NCBI GenBank assembly: GCA_900074885.1
Contig: FJUW01000032.1
Coordinates: forward strand, 431,001 to 495,000
Direction: 5' to 3'
From: Rhynchosporium graminicola
Lineage: Eukaryota; Ascomycota; Leotiomycetes; Helotiales; Ploettnerulaceae
DNA: 64,000 nt
Shown here: one piece after another, positions 1 through 11,866 of the stretch
How the letters are laid out: every line of letters starts with the position of its first letter
Numbering within the stretch: the stretch's first letter is position 1
Program-made: the position numbers and the translations under genes
Notes under the pieces: model-generated
Databases searched by the model: none
Seen by the model: only the letters and a program-made list of their open reading frames with translations
Told to the model about the DNA's origin: nothing

Positions 1-1398
1 AAGTACTGAGGTTTGGTTGCACACACGACGAGTGTCATTTCATTCCTTCCAAAAATCGAGAAGTCAAACTTCGGGAATCGTTGTTTCGTAAAGCCTGATC
101 ATTTCTCGACGTTAAAATGAGGATCTAGGTCCACCCGTCGGGTTTCGGTTGCACTGAACCACCTAGGAAATACATGACTACGAACCGAAAATTGAACCAC
201 AAAATTAATTATATATTGCATCTACATCTCCTTGATCTGAAATGAAATGAAATGAACAACAAAGAATATGCAAACTATGTTCTTCCAGGCCAATCATGAA
301 TCTTTGAAACTGGAAATTTTGAATTTTCTTTTTTTAGATATCTAACAGGACTGGCCCATGATCGAGATGCAGCCATCTCACCGGTTTTAAATCTTCTGAG
401 GCTTCTCCCAAAGTACAGCTGTTTTTGTTGTTTTTGGATGTTCTTTTTTCAAACCAAAAAAACTGACTCCAGCCGCAAGTAGCAGGACAACTTCGCGATC
501 GTCGATTGAGAGAGCGATAGCCTGAATGGTGGATGGGAAATGATCCTTTGGTATTATACTGCCAAGCTCCATCCCCATCCATTAACATATAAAATGCTAC
601 AGAAAAAAAGGAACCAACACCCCAAGTCATCTACCCATATCCCTCTCCAGCACGCAACAGTCGCCGAGTACGCGGCTAGAAAGCCATGGCCGTCCCCGTG
701 GCCGCTGCCTCGCATTTCACGGATTCGGAATCCAGATCAAAACACCCGCTGTCTGCGCAACGACAGAACTCGGACAAAATGGGCGCGTTTCGAGGATTCG
801 AAATGCGGAGATGGAGAGATTTTCCCGAACCACGGTCTGGTTGTTATTGAAAACTCCGATGTAAGAAAGTGTCCTTTCACAGGCCCTATCGACAAAACTA
901 AGAAAATGTTACAGAATGTCACTCTGGTGCGACGGGTTCGGCGACGTTAAGAAACCAGATCCAAATGCACCTGAGGAGCCAGGAGCACGAAGTCAGCAAA
1001 GGAAAGTACAAGAAACAGTGCGTGTGCTGCTCGTGGAGCGCCGTTCTTCTATACGGAAACGTGTGTTAATCTCAGGACACAGTGACACACAAGGTGAAAT
1101 CTTCTCTGGCTGTATGTACGAAAGGAACTTCTGCTTTGCTTGTAAATTTTGATATTAAAGGTTACGTCGGGAGTCTGATAGAGTTTTTGGTGATCAATAA
1201 GGAAAGCGGTTATTTGCAATTCAATTCACAGGCTATGCTACTAAAATGAATAACAAGCACCTCAAACAAGGATTTTTGAAATGAGGACGAGCTATGTGAT
1301 AGAGGCTCCAGTAATAAGTGATAACCTTTCGTCTCTAGCTCAAAGTATCCGACTCAGGTGAGCAAACCATTGATCTGTTAGAGATATGATCCACCTTT
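1..1398. other. Intergenic region, no supported gene
   Basis: Only short overlapping open frames occur here (for example 540-950 and 916-1152 on the plus strand). None shows a recognisable domain, a plausible exon structure or a good start context. A pyrimidine-rich tract lies near 325-335. The right part (about 1150-1398) is probably the 3' flank of the minus-strand MBOAT gene that ends at 1399. I see no RNA gene or repeat. Confidence 0.5.
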
Positions 1399-2688
1399 CT
1401 ATGAACGAGCAAGATAGTCGATAATACTATATCTGAACGGGTCGTAAACACTAAGTGCACCATGTTCAAATTGGTATCTCGCAGCGTAGCGCATTGAGTA
1501 AGATATCCAGGAGAAAGTCCATAAATATCCAAGACATTTCAACAGAACTGAAACCTGTATCAGCAAGTGAGTCCCAATCCAGAGATCGATGTCAACCTAC
1601 CGCTGCTCTTAAAGCCCTGCCGTCTCCCCCAGTCCACGATACAGTCCTCCAACCTCACAACCGGAGCTTGCATAATGAAATACGTAAACATGCCATGCGA
1701 GCTACTCGTCCAAGCACAATTCAGCGCTCCTGACCAGTGAACAAATCCAGACATCATGAACGAGCAAACCAAACTAGAAGTCCGTTTCGCACTTCTTGAC
1801 TTTGTGCCAAGCACTCGTTGGACATACGGTGTCAGCATACCTAATGGTCTACGCAACAGTTGGTGCCAAACCCGTCCCCATGCTCGACTGACAAGGTAGC
1901 CACCCGAGAGGTCGCCAAAGAGAGGTGGCCAGTCAGCTGGGGTTTGGTAGCCAGTGGCTACGGTCAGGAGAGCGCCGATTTGGTAGGGAAGATTGATAAA
2001 GCAGAATGCTTCGAGTTGGTGCAGCCAGGTGAGGATTACTTGAGAGCTGAAAGGGAGGGAGAAGAATGCTCCGCGGGGACTGGAGTGGATATAAGGATAT
2101 AGTCCCATCAGGTATTTGCAGATATCCCAAGCTATGTAGGAGCCGAGAATACGTAGGAGTGTACGGAAGATGAAATAGCTGAAGCAGTCAGTAGTGCGCT
2201 CATCGGGATCAGGGAATGTACCTGGTCGATTGTCGTTTGCGTTCAGGTATCCCGCCGACTTTCCAGTTCCATCCGATGCCTCTCATGGTAAAAAGCCATA
2301 GCTCAGCACTATCTTTGAACCTTTGCCAGATACCTTTCACTTCTGCAGACCGAGAGATGCTGCCAGCATTACTGATTGAGGACTTCCGATCTTTGAGCTT
2401 GTAGGCTTCCCCATCTCGGGTCAAAATGCCAAAGTCAATGAATTTGAGCACGAAGCCAAATATGAAAGACCCGCGTCCGAAGTCTTTTATATTGTCTCCA
2501 GTTGAATATGTTCTTATCTGACTGACGAGAAGGAGGAGAACGGGCACTGCTATTAAAATGCGTGATCTGCGCGGTAGAGTCGTTGAGACAATGAAACTTA
2601 GGAGCACAAGGGGCAGAAACCACGGTCTTGGAGACACAGGGCGATCTGGTGAAGGGTACCAAGTTCGAGGATCGAGAATGCCTTCCAT
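1399..2688 (-). CDS. MBOAT-family acyltransferase, wax-synthase-like
   Basis: Rebuilt from three exons: 2688-2222, 2178-1601 and 1547-1399, joined by GT-AG introns of 43 and 53 nt, giving 397 aa. The start is the ATG at 2688; an in-frame ATG at 2715 would add nine residues. The N-terminus has hydrophobic spans, followed by RGIGWNW (late in exon 1), then WPPLFGDL..GYLVSRAWGRVWHQ and the conserved FMMSGFVHW histidine segment in exon 2, and a final hydrophobic GYLWTFSWISYS segment in exon 3. This pattern is typical of the fungal wax-synthase-like membrane-bound O-acyltransferases that acylate small hydroxylated products in the ER membrane. Exon 3 was placed by choosing the acceptor that restores GYLWTF; the frame through the other acceptor ends early. 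The substrate is unknown. There is no secondary-metabolite cluster around it. It is divergent from Arp4. Confidence 0.85.
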
Positions 2689-2952
2689 GACTTCAAGCAA
2701 GCAACTATTCGACACCTTTCAAATGTATCGAAGAACAGAATGGGAAGCTGAATGGGATAAATTCCTAAGTATTGAACAAGACGGCGAGGGAATGTGACAC
2801 CACACTATACCCCTATGGTCAGACACAAAGGGATGCAAGTTGAACATGAATTTATGATAGTTCAAAGCCACGACTTTCATAACCGACCCTCAAGATGACA
2901 AGTAACACAATTAAAAGCTGTGGATACTATGACAGCTGAGGGGTATTACTTG

Positions 2953-3024
2953 TAGCCTTCATTGGTGGTATCTTAAAAGAAGCAATGTTAGCCTTCGTAG
3001 TGGTATCTTGAAAGAAGCACTGTG
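2953..3024. repeat. Two tandem copies of a 36-bp unit
   Basis: A unit starting TAGCCTTC and running through GGTGGTATCTT.AAAGAAGCA lies at 2953-2988 and is repeated with a few substitutions at 2989-3024. It sits in the divergent region between the MBOAT gene and Arp4. No function is evident. Confidence 0.8.
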
Positions 3025-3349
3025 TCCATCACTGCGCCCTGACCTGAAAATGTCCTGACTCCTGAGATAGTCGGAACGTGACCTTGTCGATAAATCAAAT
3101 TGAACTTGAAGCAAATTTGAGATTATTAAAAGTGGATATACATGGGTTGGTGTAGTTGATTGTTGATGCCGTCGTCTTGACAAGAGGTCGACTTCCAGAA
3201 TTTGCGCCTTTGGTTCGAAAAGCTCACCGTGGGGTTTGTCGAACATCCACTCGCAAAGCATCGCGTTCGAGCTTCATCGACGCGACAATTCACGTCTCTC
3301 ATCCCACAACACTCGCACAACCCACTTTTCAGCATTCGAAGCTGCAATC

Positions 3350-4802
3350 ATGGCGTCCCAGCCTCTAAACTCCTCAATGCAACCCACCGACGTCTACGGC
3401 GGAGGTAACTCACCCAATACCCTTCTCAGAACAGCTCTAACCACCCCCCACAGATGAAGTATCAGCTATAATTCTCGACCCTGGCTACTCCAGCGTGCGC
3501 GCCGGATTCGCAGGCGAAGACTCTCCAAAATCATTCGTCAATTCCCACTACGGCGTTCTCCCCAGCGGAAAATACGTATTCGGCGACGATGCGATTCACA
3601 ACCCTCTCTCTGGGCTCGAGATACGGAATCCAATGTCAAAGGAAGGCATAGTAGAAGATTGGGACACCGCGACAAAATTATGGCATTATGCGATTACATC
3701 TCGATTGACGAGCTTCAAGCAAGCGGACCCGAGAACGAATGGATTGAATGATGATCTGAAAGATTTGGGTACTGAGATGGAGGGGCTTGAGGGGGACGAG
3801 AAACCATTGGAGGAACATCCACTGTTGATGACGGAGACTGCATGGAACACGTCGAAGAACCGGGAGAAATCGATTGAGGTCGCGATGGAGCAGTGGGGAT
3901 GTCCGGCGTTCTGGCTGGCGAGGAATAGTGTTATGGCTGCGTTTGGTGGGGGAAAGGCTACGGCGCTGGTTATTGACATTGGTGCTTCGACTGCAAGTGT
4001 GCTCTGCATACACGATGGACTTATTCTGAAGAAATCTGTGCAAAAGTCGCCCCTTGGTGGAAACTGGATATCTGCACAGCTGAGAGCTATGTTCAACAAC
4101 CAGGAGACGAAGGTTGATCTAGTGCCGCACTTTATGATCTCTTCGAAAACGGCTGTGGATGCTGGTGCCCCTGCACAAGCTGTTTTCCGCAAATACGAAA
4201 CGCCGCCTACGGATTCCTTCAGGGCATTGGAAGAAGAGCGCGTCTTGACAGAGTTCAAAGAATCAGTTGTGCAAGTCTGGTCCGGACCTGGCAAACTGAA
4301 CACGACCAGCCAGCCAGGAGGAAGCAATCTCGACTTCGCACGCTCGCAACCAGGCCGCGTCTTCGAAATGCCAGATGGCTACAACCAGATGTGGGGCGTC
4401 GAGCGTTTCCAAGTCGTAGAAGGATTATGGGATGCCAAAGCCGCGTTGCCAATCCCTGGCGAGCCAGCAGTTACGCAGTCGCAGACTATTATCGATATGG
4501 CAAAGGCGAGTATTGGTGCTGTAGATGTCGACTTGAGAGGCCACCTTTTGCAAAATGTTATTGTCACTGGTGGATCGACGCTGATTAATGGGTTTAATGA
4601 TCGTTTGAACAATGAGTTAGTTGCTGCGTATCCAGGGACGAGAGTTAAGGTTCAAGCTGCCGGTTTGACGACGGAGAGGCGGTTCGGTAGCTGGATTGGA
4701 GGCAGTATCTTGGGAAGCTTGGGGACATTTCATCAGATGTGGATATCGAAGGCCGAGTACGCCGAATTCGGCGTCAGTATAGTAGACAAAAGGTGTAAAT
4801 GA
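3350..4802 (+). CDS. arp4: Actin-related protein 4 (Arp4)
   Basis: Two exons, 3350-3404 and 3454-4802, with a 49-nt GT-AG intron, give 467 aa. The start ATG at 3350 gives [23 protein letters not shown], which reaches the actin fold directly. The actin nucleotide-binding signatures are visible: [16 protein letters not shown] near residues 24-39, [11 protein letters not shown] in the middle, and [12 protein letters not shown] near the C-terminus. The C-terminal [22 protein letters not shown] is the form expected of Arp4 rather than of actin, and the protein is longer than actin (about 375 aa) because of an acidic insertion near residues 105-125. Arp4 is a nuclear subunit shared by the NuA4 acetyltransferase and the SWR1 and INO80 remodellers, where it pairs with actin. 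I see nothing unusual in the gene. Confidence 0.93.
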
Positions 4803-5337
4803 GCGCAAAGGGATTGAATGGAGCTTTGAAATGGTTGCCTGTGTGTTGCTAGATGATGCGTTGACGAATGGTTGGGCGGATGGGAAATGTGTGGCGTAGG
4901 GCGTTAAAACTTGCTTGATGGATTAAATACCATCTAGCTACCCCAGCAACTAGATGGAAAACAGCAAAATGGTCATCATGAGTTGAAGCAGACTTTCCAT
5001 TTGTATCATATGCTCGAGTTTAAATAAAAGCGTCTCCAGCTAAGCGAACTCGCCGCTTAAGAATGGCACTTACCTACTCCTGGGTAGTCATGGAAGATTT
5101 ACGTGACTTCAATAGTGACCTTGATAATGCAGTACGGTATCCTCGGAACTTCGTCATTCAATAATAGAGTGTTTCGGCAAGTGATTCTTGGAAGTCAAGT
5201 AGTAAATCCAGGTTATAAATGGAAGGTAAATAAGTCCTCGCTTCGCCAAAGACGATTTCACGGCCTTGACAAATTCATATCGCATCTTCCAAAAAAAAAA
5301 ACCCCAAAGTCAGACCCAAAGCCGTACCTTATGCAAC
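4803..5337. other. Convergent intergenic region Arp4 / D-serine dehydratase
   Basis: This holds the 3' flanks of two converging genes. A run of ten or more A lies at 5291-5302. The short open frames here (5103-5438) overlap the last exon of the minus-strand gene antisense and are shadows. No other feature is seen. Confidence 0.6.
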
Positions 5338-7617
5338 TCACCACCCTCTCCACCGCGGCCAGACATCCACAATCTCATCGCCCCCATCAACAACAAGATA
5401 CCATCCGAAGCCTGCACCAGCGATGCAGGAGTGATTAGGCCAGATCCTGATCTTCTGACCGATCTTTAGCATTTCTGCTTCGGGTATTTCTTGATTGGCT
5501 TGTGAGCCGTTCCAGGTTAGGATGCCGTGTTCTTGGCTAATGCGGCTGACCGTCCAGCCGGTGTGGGTTTCTGGGCCCGTGGTTGGCGGGGAACTGGGAG
5601 GGGGTTAGTGGGTGGATTTTTCTTTTGGAATGAGACCGTGGCTGGCTGGAGGTGTGTGTTGAATAATGTCGATACCGCTTGTGGAGATAACCGTGTTCAT
5701 ATTTAAGCGGTGGAGGGGGCGAAGGGACAGAGGGAGTCCACGGCATATGAAGAAGAAGCCGAACAAAGAAACACTTACACGCCCTCCCTATTCCACGGAC
5801 TCAGAATCCCAAATCCCGAATAAACTCTACACGTTTCACGAGCTAGAGCTATGACCCCGGCATTGATGAGTATTTCGGGCGTGTTTTTCTGCCCACGATT
5901 GGGGTAGATAGAGGCTACTTCTGCGATGACGGTTAATGCTAGGTCATCCCAAGTCATCATTGCATTTGGACCGCTGGTGGGGAGTGCGCGTGTCACGAGT
6001 TGCTGTTGGGGTGTCAGTATGTCTTCGGAGTCTTTCAGCTGTAGCTTGATGAGTGTGCTGAGAGATGAGTTGTGGAGGATGGAAAGAGGGAATAGAATAA
6101 GGTTGTGATTTGTCCCAAGGCTGATGGGATGTGGGGGGAAAATGGATTGAGAAACTCAATAGACTGACTTGGATATCGAGCGTTGTGTATACACCTGCGT
6201 GGATCTCGATACTGCATTCATTGGCGCGGATCAGATCTATGGTAGCACGGAGGGCCAACGCAGCAGTTTGGACCGGCGAAAGAGGTATTGTACCGGTGAT
6301 TTTGCTGTCATTGTGGAGGAGGTTACGGATTGAGTTTGTTGTTGGCGTAGCGCCAACGGCTATATCTCCAGATTAGAACTTGTCTTTTGGCTCTGTAGAA
6401 ATTTCTGTTCTTGTCCGTGGCACCCAGCTGTGTGGAGGAATATACAGGAGAAGAAATGATGCGGTTTTAGAGGTGTACTTGTCCTGGCGACACTTACATA
6501 GTACAAGTGGATGAGAAGGAGAGATATTCCGTAACTCAATGGCTGTCACAAGTAAGGCTTCAAATTCCTGACGCAGATAGTCGAGAGCGTCAGAAGCGGC
6601 TGAGGAAGAGTATGATTGTCCTGCATGGGCATAGAGGCCGAGGAGATGGAGCTTCCCAGCTTTCTCAAGTTCCAGCAGGGAGGAGATGAGTGTGCTACAG
6701 GCGCTTGTCTGAGGTGTGACACCGGCGCGGTGACAGCCAATACTGATGAAGTATTAGCTTTGGGATTCTGATTGTGGAATAGTAGAGAATGAAAATAGAC
6801 ATGATTTGGATGAGCATCGGAGGTACTAATAGAATTGAGAACAAAAGCAAAGAAGGAAGGATAAGAGGACCAAGAAATTCTATTAGGAGCAGGATTGAAT
6901 TGCACTTTAAGCACAATGATTTTATGAGGTTCCATACTCAATCTTAAGGAAAATCGACGGGACATTCCCACTCAGTTCTTGGAGTGTAATGACATTCGGC
7001 AATTGGTCAGGATGATCGACCATCAAAGACAAAGACTTCGGTCCTAGAGCCTTCGATATGAGAGCCAGGCGTTTTACTGCAGTTTGTGTAATAGGGAAAC
7101 CGTACAGCAACTATAATGAATGAATAAGTCTGCTGAGAGCAAAAAGTGGGGGGCAACTCGCATCAACAGCTCGTCCTGCAGATTTGTACTCGAGAAGAAG
7201 GCGGACGATTTGCTCTGCTTCTAGTATAGTAGATACGATGATGTTTGCTGGGCCAGAACCTTCCCCAACTTGAAGTCTTGTCAGCTCGGTGGTCTGGGAG
7301 TGTTAGCTATCCCCATTAGATTCAAAATCCGCAATTCTTGTCCACAAGTAAGGGCAAGTACAGAATTGAAGATCGTGGGAATATACAGTCTCCTCTCTAA
7401 TAATTCATTTGGGACTTCATACCTTGTGAGTTTTTATATGAGCTCTCCAGCCAAAGTTCAAAGACTCAACAGCCTCGAGCATGTGGCTACAATTGTTCTT
7501 GACCTTGGCTAAATCTAGCACAGCTGCTGGGACGGCTACATCCTTGATCGATCTTCCTACAAACTCTTTCAACAAACCCTCTTTGGTAGAAAGAGGATAG
7601 AAGGAAGTTGTAGCCAT
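5338..7617 (-). CDS. dsd1: D-serine dehydratase (DSD1-like, PLP and zinc dependent)
   Basis: Seven exons: 7617-7423, 7293-7162, 7110-6938, 6742-6498, 6359-6169, 6002-5779 and 5593-5338, all in frame, total 471 aa. The family converts D-serine to pyruvate and ammonia using PLP on an alanine-racemase-type barrel plus a zinc ion. Visible landmarks are HIKTHK (residues 60-65, the PLP-lysine region), DLLYGFP, MVDHPDQL, KIDIGCHRAGV (recreated exactly by splicing exon 3 to 4), LLGLYAHAGQSY, SVGATPT, a GVYTTLD motif, and a C-terminal NHSC (His441 and Cys443) that matches the zinc-ligand pair of the family. Intron 2 (7111-7161) begins with GC rather than GT (GCGAGT...TAG), which is needed to join AVD to LLYGFP. 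Introns 1, 3, 4, 5 and 6 are rather long (129-195 nt). Detoxification or use of D-serine is the likely role. Confidence 0.9.
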
Positions 7618-8416
7618 GATTCTGGAACCTCTCTTTGAATTAAAAGAATGGTAATGTGAGAACTTGAACTTTGAGCTGATATTCCCGAGAAGTCTGTTCA
7701 GATCAGAGTGTGAGTGGGAGCCGTGCGATCAGGTTTAAAACCGGCTACTCTTCAGTCTGATTCTAATATATTTTGTTACGTATAAGTAGTTATGAAGGGG
7801 CACAGTTTGGGGTCCTCCTGCAGCTTAGCGCCAAGATTACTCGATTGCTGTCAGGTTTTGGTAATGAGATAGCAAAAGCCCAAGAGGAGATATTTCATGA
7901 GACACCAATACCCGAACAAAGAACTTAAGTGTGTGAGCTGATATTGAGATCCGATATTTCATAAGATCCGCCAAAGAAAATATCCTGAAGCTTCACAGAT
8001 CTCATACTGATCTGGTGGTTCAATGAGTGAAGCTGTCCAGGTGAACGTTGAACTACTTATAAAGTGGAGCAGCGAAACTACCTATCCACTCACGCTCACG
8101 TGCCTCTTGCTTAGAGCTAGCGCTCGATTGGCTGGAGCTCACCTACCCATACAGGCAGTCCAGCCCAGTCCAGCCCAGCCTTGCGTCAGACATTCCTCCA
8201 TCTTGGAGTTCAACATCTCCCCGCCTACAGATACAAGTATAAGTAACCGCGCCCTCTTTCCCTTCCGGCAAACGACACGGCACGACACTCCCTACGACCA
8301 TCCCCACCGACTCCTTGAAAATTTACAAACACGGTCCCCGCGATATCTACGACATCCGACTGCACATCAACTACTACGAGCTCTTTGCTACAGGATAGAA
8401 AGGGCGCGAGCGCGCA
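7618..8416. other. Divergent promoter region D-serine dehydratase / TAF1
   Basis: About 800 bp between the start codons of two divergent genes. It contains a short direct duplication, CCAGCCCAGTCCAGCCCAG, near 8160-8178, and a GC-richer 5' leader before the TAF1 ATG. No convincing TATA box. The open frame at 8023-8511 overlaps the TAF1 start out of frame and is not supported. Confidence 0.5.
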
Positions 8417-11400
8417 ATGGAGGACCTCGTAACGGAGGAACCCGTAATGGAGGAACCCGACTTCAACTCCATGTCGGAGTCAGATTGGAAGAAGCAAGCA
8501 GAGGAAGATGAGCGCGCCTTTTCCGCTGTCTTGAACGGCCAACAGGAGGGCACAACTTTGCCAGACCAGGATACCCTCTTCGATTCAGAGCGCCCTCTCG
8601 ACCTCGGTGTCAAGGCCGACGATGCACAGGACTTCGAGGACATCAGTGACGACGATCTGCCAGAGGAGGAGGAGGCCAGTGGAGACAAGATTGACGACGC
8701 GCCTGGACTTACAGATGATGCGACGGGCAATGACGAGTACGACGATGATGATTTGTTTGGGGATAGTGGTCGTGCTTCCTCGCCTTTCGACTTCGAGGAT
8801 CCTACACAATCTTCGGCTGGTCAAGAGCCTCGAGTTGGTAGCGGATTGACCTTACCTTCTATCGCACCCGAGCCTGAAGTCGTCGACCTTCGCGCGCTCA
8901 ACTTCCCCGACCAGTTCGCCGCAGATGAAGAGGATGGAATGCCCAAGGGCGAAGCTGAGATTAACGCCTATCTGGCGGAAAATTGGCCAACCTACGAAAA
9001 GGACGCAATCCTTAACTTCAATCAACTCTTCCCACCCCAACTGTCACATTTCGTTGGCCGAAGCTCGGACAAATTACCCAAACCACTCCATCCCACCAAG
9101 GTCAGCTTGAATATTGCCGCTGATCAAGAGAAGGCCTTTCGAAGTGTTGGTGCGGCTCAGAGTGATAAATATACCCGGATTGCGGAGGAGGAGGCGAAGG
9201 GACTGGTCTCCATCGTTGAAGATTCTGAGGATGGAGGAGATAGTGATGATGAATTCGACTATGCTCCTATCACCGACAAAGTGGGAGGCAAGAGTATGCT
9301 TGATCTTGATATCATTTGTGCTGACTTTGAAATGGTTGACATTCCTGCGCCTACCCCTGCACCAATTGAGGAGGACGTTCAGGATGAGTGGGAGAGAGAG
9401 TTCTTGGGACCTACGAAGAAGCGCAAGGCCGATTTTGAATTCCTCTTCAAGCCCCGTATTCCCATGCCAAACTTTGACAACTACGAACGTATGACTGCCC
9501 AGACTGCCAAGCGTGTTGTTTTGGACCTCAATGATCCCCATCTTCTTGTCGAGGTTGCAGAGGTCGATCGTACGGCTAAGCGAAGATGCACTGGCTTGAA
9601 CAAGAGAGCACCCAAGGATGTCAAAGCCGCACTCAATCAGCGTTTCAATATCTCAAATGACGAAGCATACTCGCATCTGAAGAACAACCATGGCAAGGTC
9701 CGAGCTACGGTTGGCAACATCAGTGTCGAACACTCCCTCCCTGCCCAGAAACTGGCTTGGCCCTATTACCAAGTCAAGCTCAATGATCATCAGGCACGCA
9801 CATATCATAGACCACAGCTGCAGGTTGGAAAGTTCCTCCATCAGAACATTACTTTTTCTAAGCCCGGCATGAGAAAGAAGAGAGATATGAGGACATTGAC
9901 GGCCGAACAAGCCTTCAAGGAGACAAAAGATCTTTCGCTAGCCGACCATTACGCTACTGCCACTCTGGTCGAGTACTCGGAAGAATACCCTACCGTTCTT
10001 TCCAATTTTGGCATGGGAAATCGTATTATCAATTACTATCGGCGCAAGGATGCTGATGATCAGAAGGAGCCTGCCAAATTTGAAGATCGTGTTGGAGATA
10101 CTACCATCCTTCTACCAGAAGATAAGTCTCCCTTCGCAATCTTTGGAACCGTGGACCCAGGCGAGACTGTCCGGACTATCCACAATGCAATGTACCGCGC
10201 CCCTATTTTCAAACACGAACCAAAGAATACAGATTTCTTGGTTATTCGATCTAGCACTGGCGTTGGTGGTTCTTCTTGGCATATTCGCCATATTGATAAC
10301 CTCTTCGTGGCCGGTCAGCAACTTCCATCGCTTGAAATTCCTGGTCCTCATGCGAGACGGGTCACGAATGCTGCGAAGCATAGGATGAAGATGGTCACCT
10401 GGCGAAAGATGCGACACAGCCAGCGAGCAGAGGTCTCGCTGAAGGAGATCACGGAGCATGTCGCAGATTCCACAGAATCGCAGAACAGACAAAAGCTCAA
10501 GGAGTTTTTAATCTACGATAAGACCACCAAGACCTATACTGCGAAGCCGGGTGAGGGACCATTGGATGAAATTTATGTCAGAACCTTGGTAAAGCCCGAG
10601 GAAGTCTGTGCCCTGGATGCAATGCAGGTCGGAGCATGTCATCTTCTTGATGCCGGTTATACCCTAGACAAAGAAGACATGGATGATGGTGACCCTGGAA
10701 ATCAGAGTCTTGAGCAGAAGCTCACTCCATGGAACACTACCAAGGCTTTCTGCGAGGCCGCAGCTGAGAAGGCCATGTTGGAGCTTCATGGTGCTGGAGA
10801 TCCTACTGGGTGTGGACTCGGCATTAGCATGATCAAGACTTCTATGAAGGGTGGCTATCTTGAGGGCATCAAAGAAGGCGACGTCCCCGCTGCCAAACAG
10901 GCTCTTGATCGCAAGGCAAATGGTGGGCATCAATACAATGTGCGAGTTCAACAAGATCTCTATGGTGGTGCTATTCAGCGGATTTGGAACGGTCAGATGG
11001 AAACTTTGTCCGATCCAAAGGAGCCCGATGACATGGATGTCGACATGCCTGCTGGGGAAGAGGTTGCAACTGCAGACAGGACACCTCAATCAATGGCTAC
11101 TCCTGCATTCAACGACAACGAAAGTTCATTCAGCGACGATTCTCAGCAGAGAGTCTTGAAAATCTCACGATGGACCAAGAACAAATTCGGACAGGATCAA
11201 GAGGTCACCGAGGTTATTCGCGATCAGAAAGTTATCAATATGTACTTGAAGCGTCGCATTGAAATTGATATGGCCGGTGTCAAGTAAGTTTCTCTTCCTG
11301 ATTCATTTGTACAATAGTCTAACCTTTTTACCAGCGTCCTCGACTGGGTACCAACTGGCGATCCCGAGACCGATGAAATCATGAAAGCAAGGCATGTTCT

Positions 11401-11866
11401 CGTGAAGCCTGTTTCGTGTCTAATGCTAACCTTTTCACAGAATCAAGGCCGAATTAGAGCGCCTTAACAGAAACAAAGATCGCCGACACCATCGAAATGC
11501 ACTGAAGAGTGGCATCACCAAGGGAGGAAAGCCTTCCAAGTCCAAAGGTCTAAAATCAGCCGCTTCCGGCATGCTCTCACCTTCCTCTACCCTCGCCCCG
11601 TCGATTGAGAAGGCTGCTGGAACAACACGAAAGTGCGCCAATTGTGGACAGGCTGGACACATCAAGACCAATAAGAAGTAAGTCATAGACAATTGTCTCA
11701 CCTCATCATTCTTTAACACTGCAGGCTTTGCCCAATGCTTAATGGTACGATGAAGCCAGACGAGCGACCCGCCAGTAACAGTGGCTTTGGAAATGGCGAT
11801 TTCGGCGCTGGTGGTGGGTTCGGTGATGGAGGCTTTGGAGCTCCGCAACCATCGGCGTTTGCATAG
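8417..11866 (+). CDS. taf1: Transcription initiation factor TFIID subunit 1 (TAF1)
   Basis: Four exons: 8417-11283, 11335-11391, 11441-11677 and 11725-11866, giving 1100 aa. An acidic N-terminal region (roughly residues 1-170, rich in Asp/Glu) resembles the TAND part that contacts TBP. The central TAF1 (DUF3591-type) domain is recognisable by SLPAQKLAWPYYQVKL, YHRPQLQ, LVEYSEEYPTVLSNFGMG and the ADHYATATLVEYSEEYP stretch. Near the C-terminus is a zinc knuckle CANCGQAGH..TNKKLCP. A Gly/Phe-rich tail ends the protein. No bromodomain is present, as in other fungal TAF1 proteins. The second intron (11392-11440) must start with GC (GCATGT...CAG) to keep the frame KAR-IKAELERLNRNKDRR. TAF1 is the scaffold of TFIID and binds TBP and TAF7. 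The ATG at 8417 was chosen because it directly begins the acidic domain. Confidence 0.93.

Noticed and set aside
540..1152. Open frames upstream of the MBOAT gene
   Set aside because: No domain, no exon structure, and mutually overlapping in different frames.
8023..8511. 162-aa ORF at the TAF1 start
   Set aside because: It overlaps the TAF1 coding start out of frame and is rich in simple Gly/Arg repeats caused by the GAGGAACCC repeats of TAF1.
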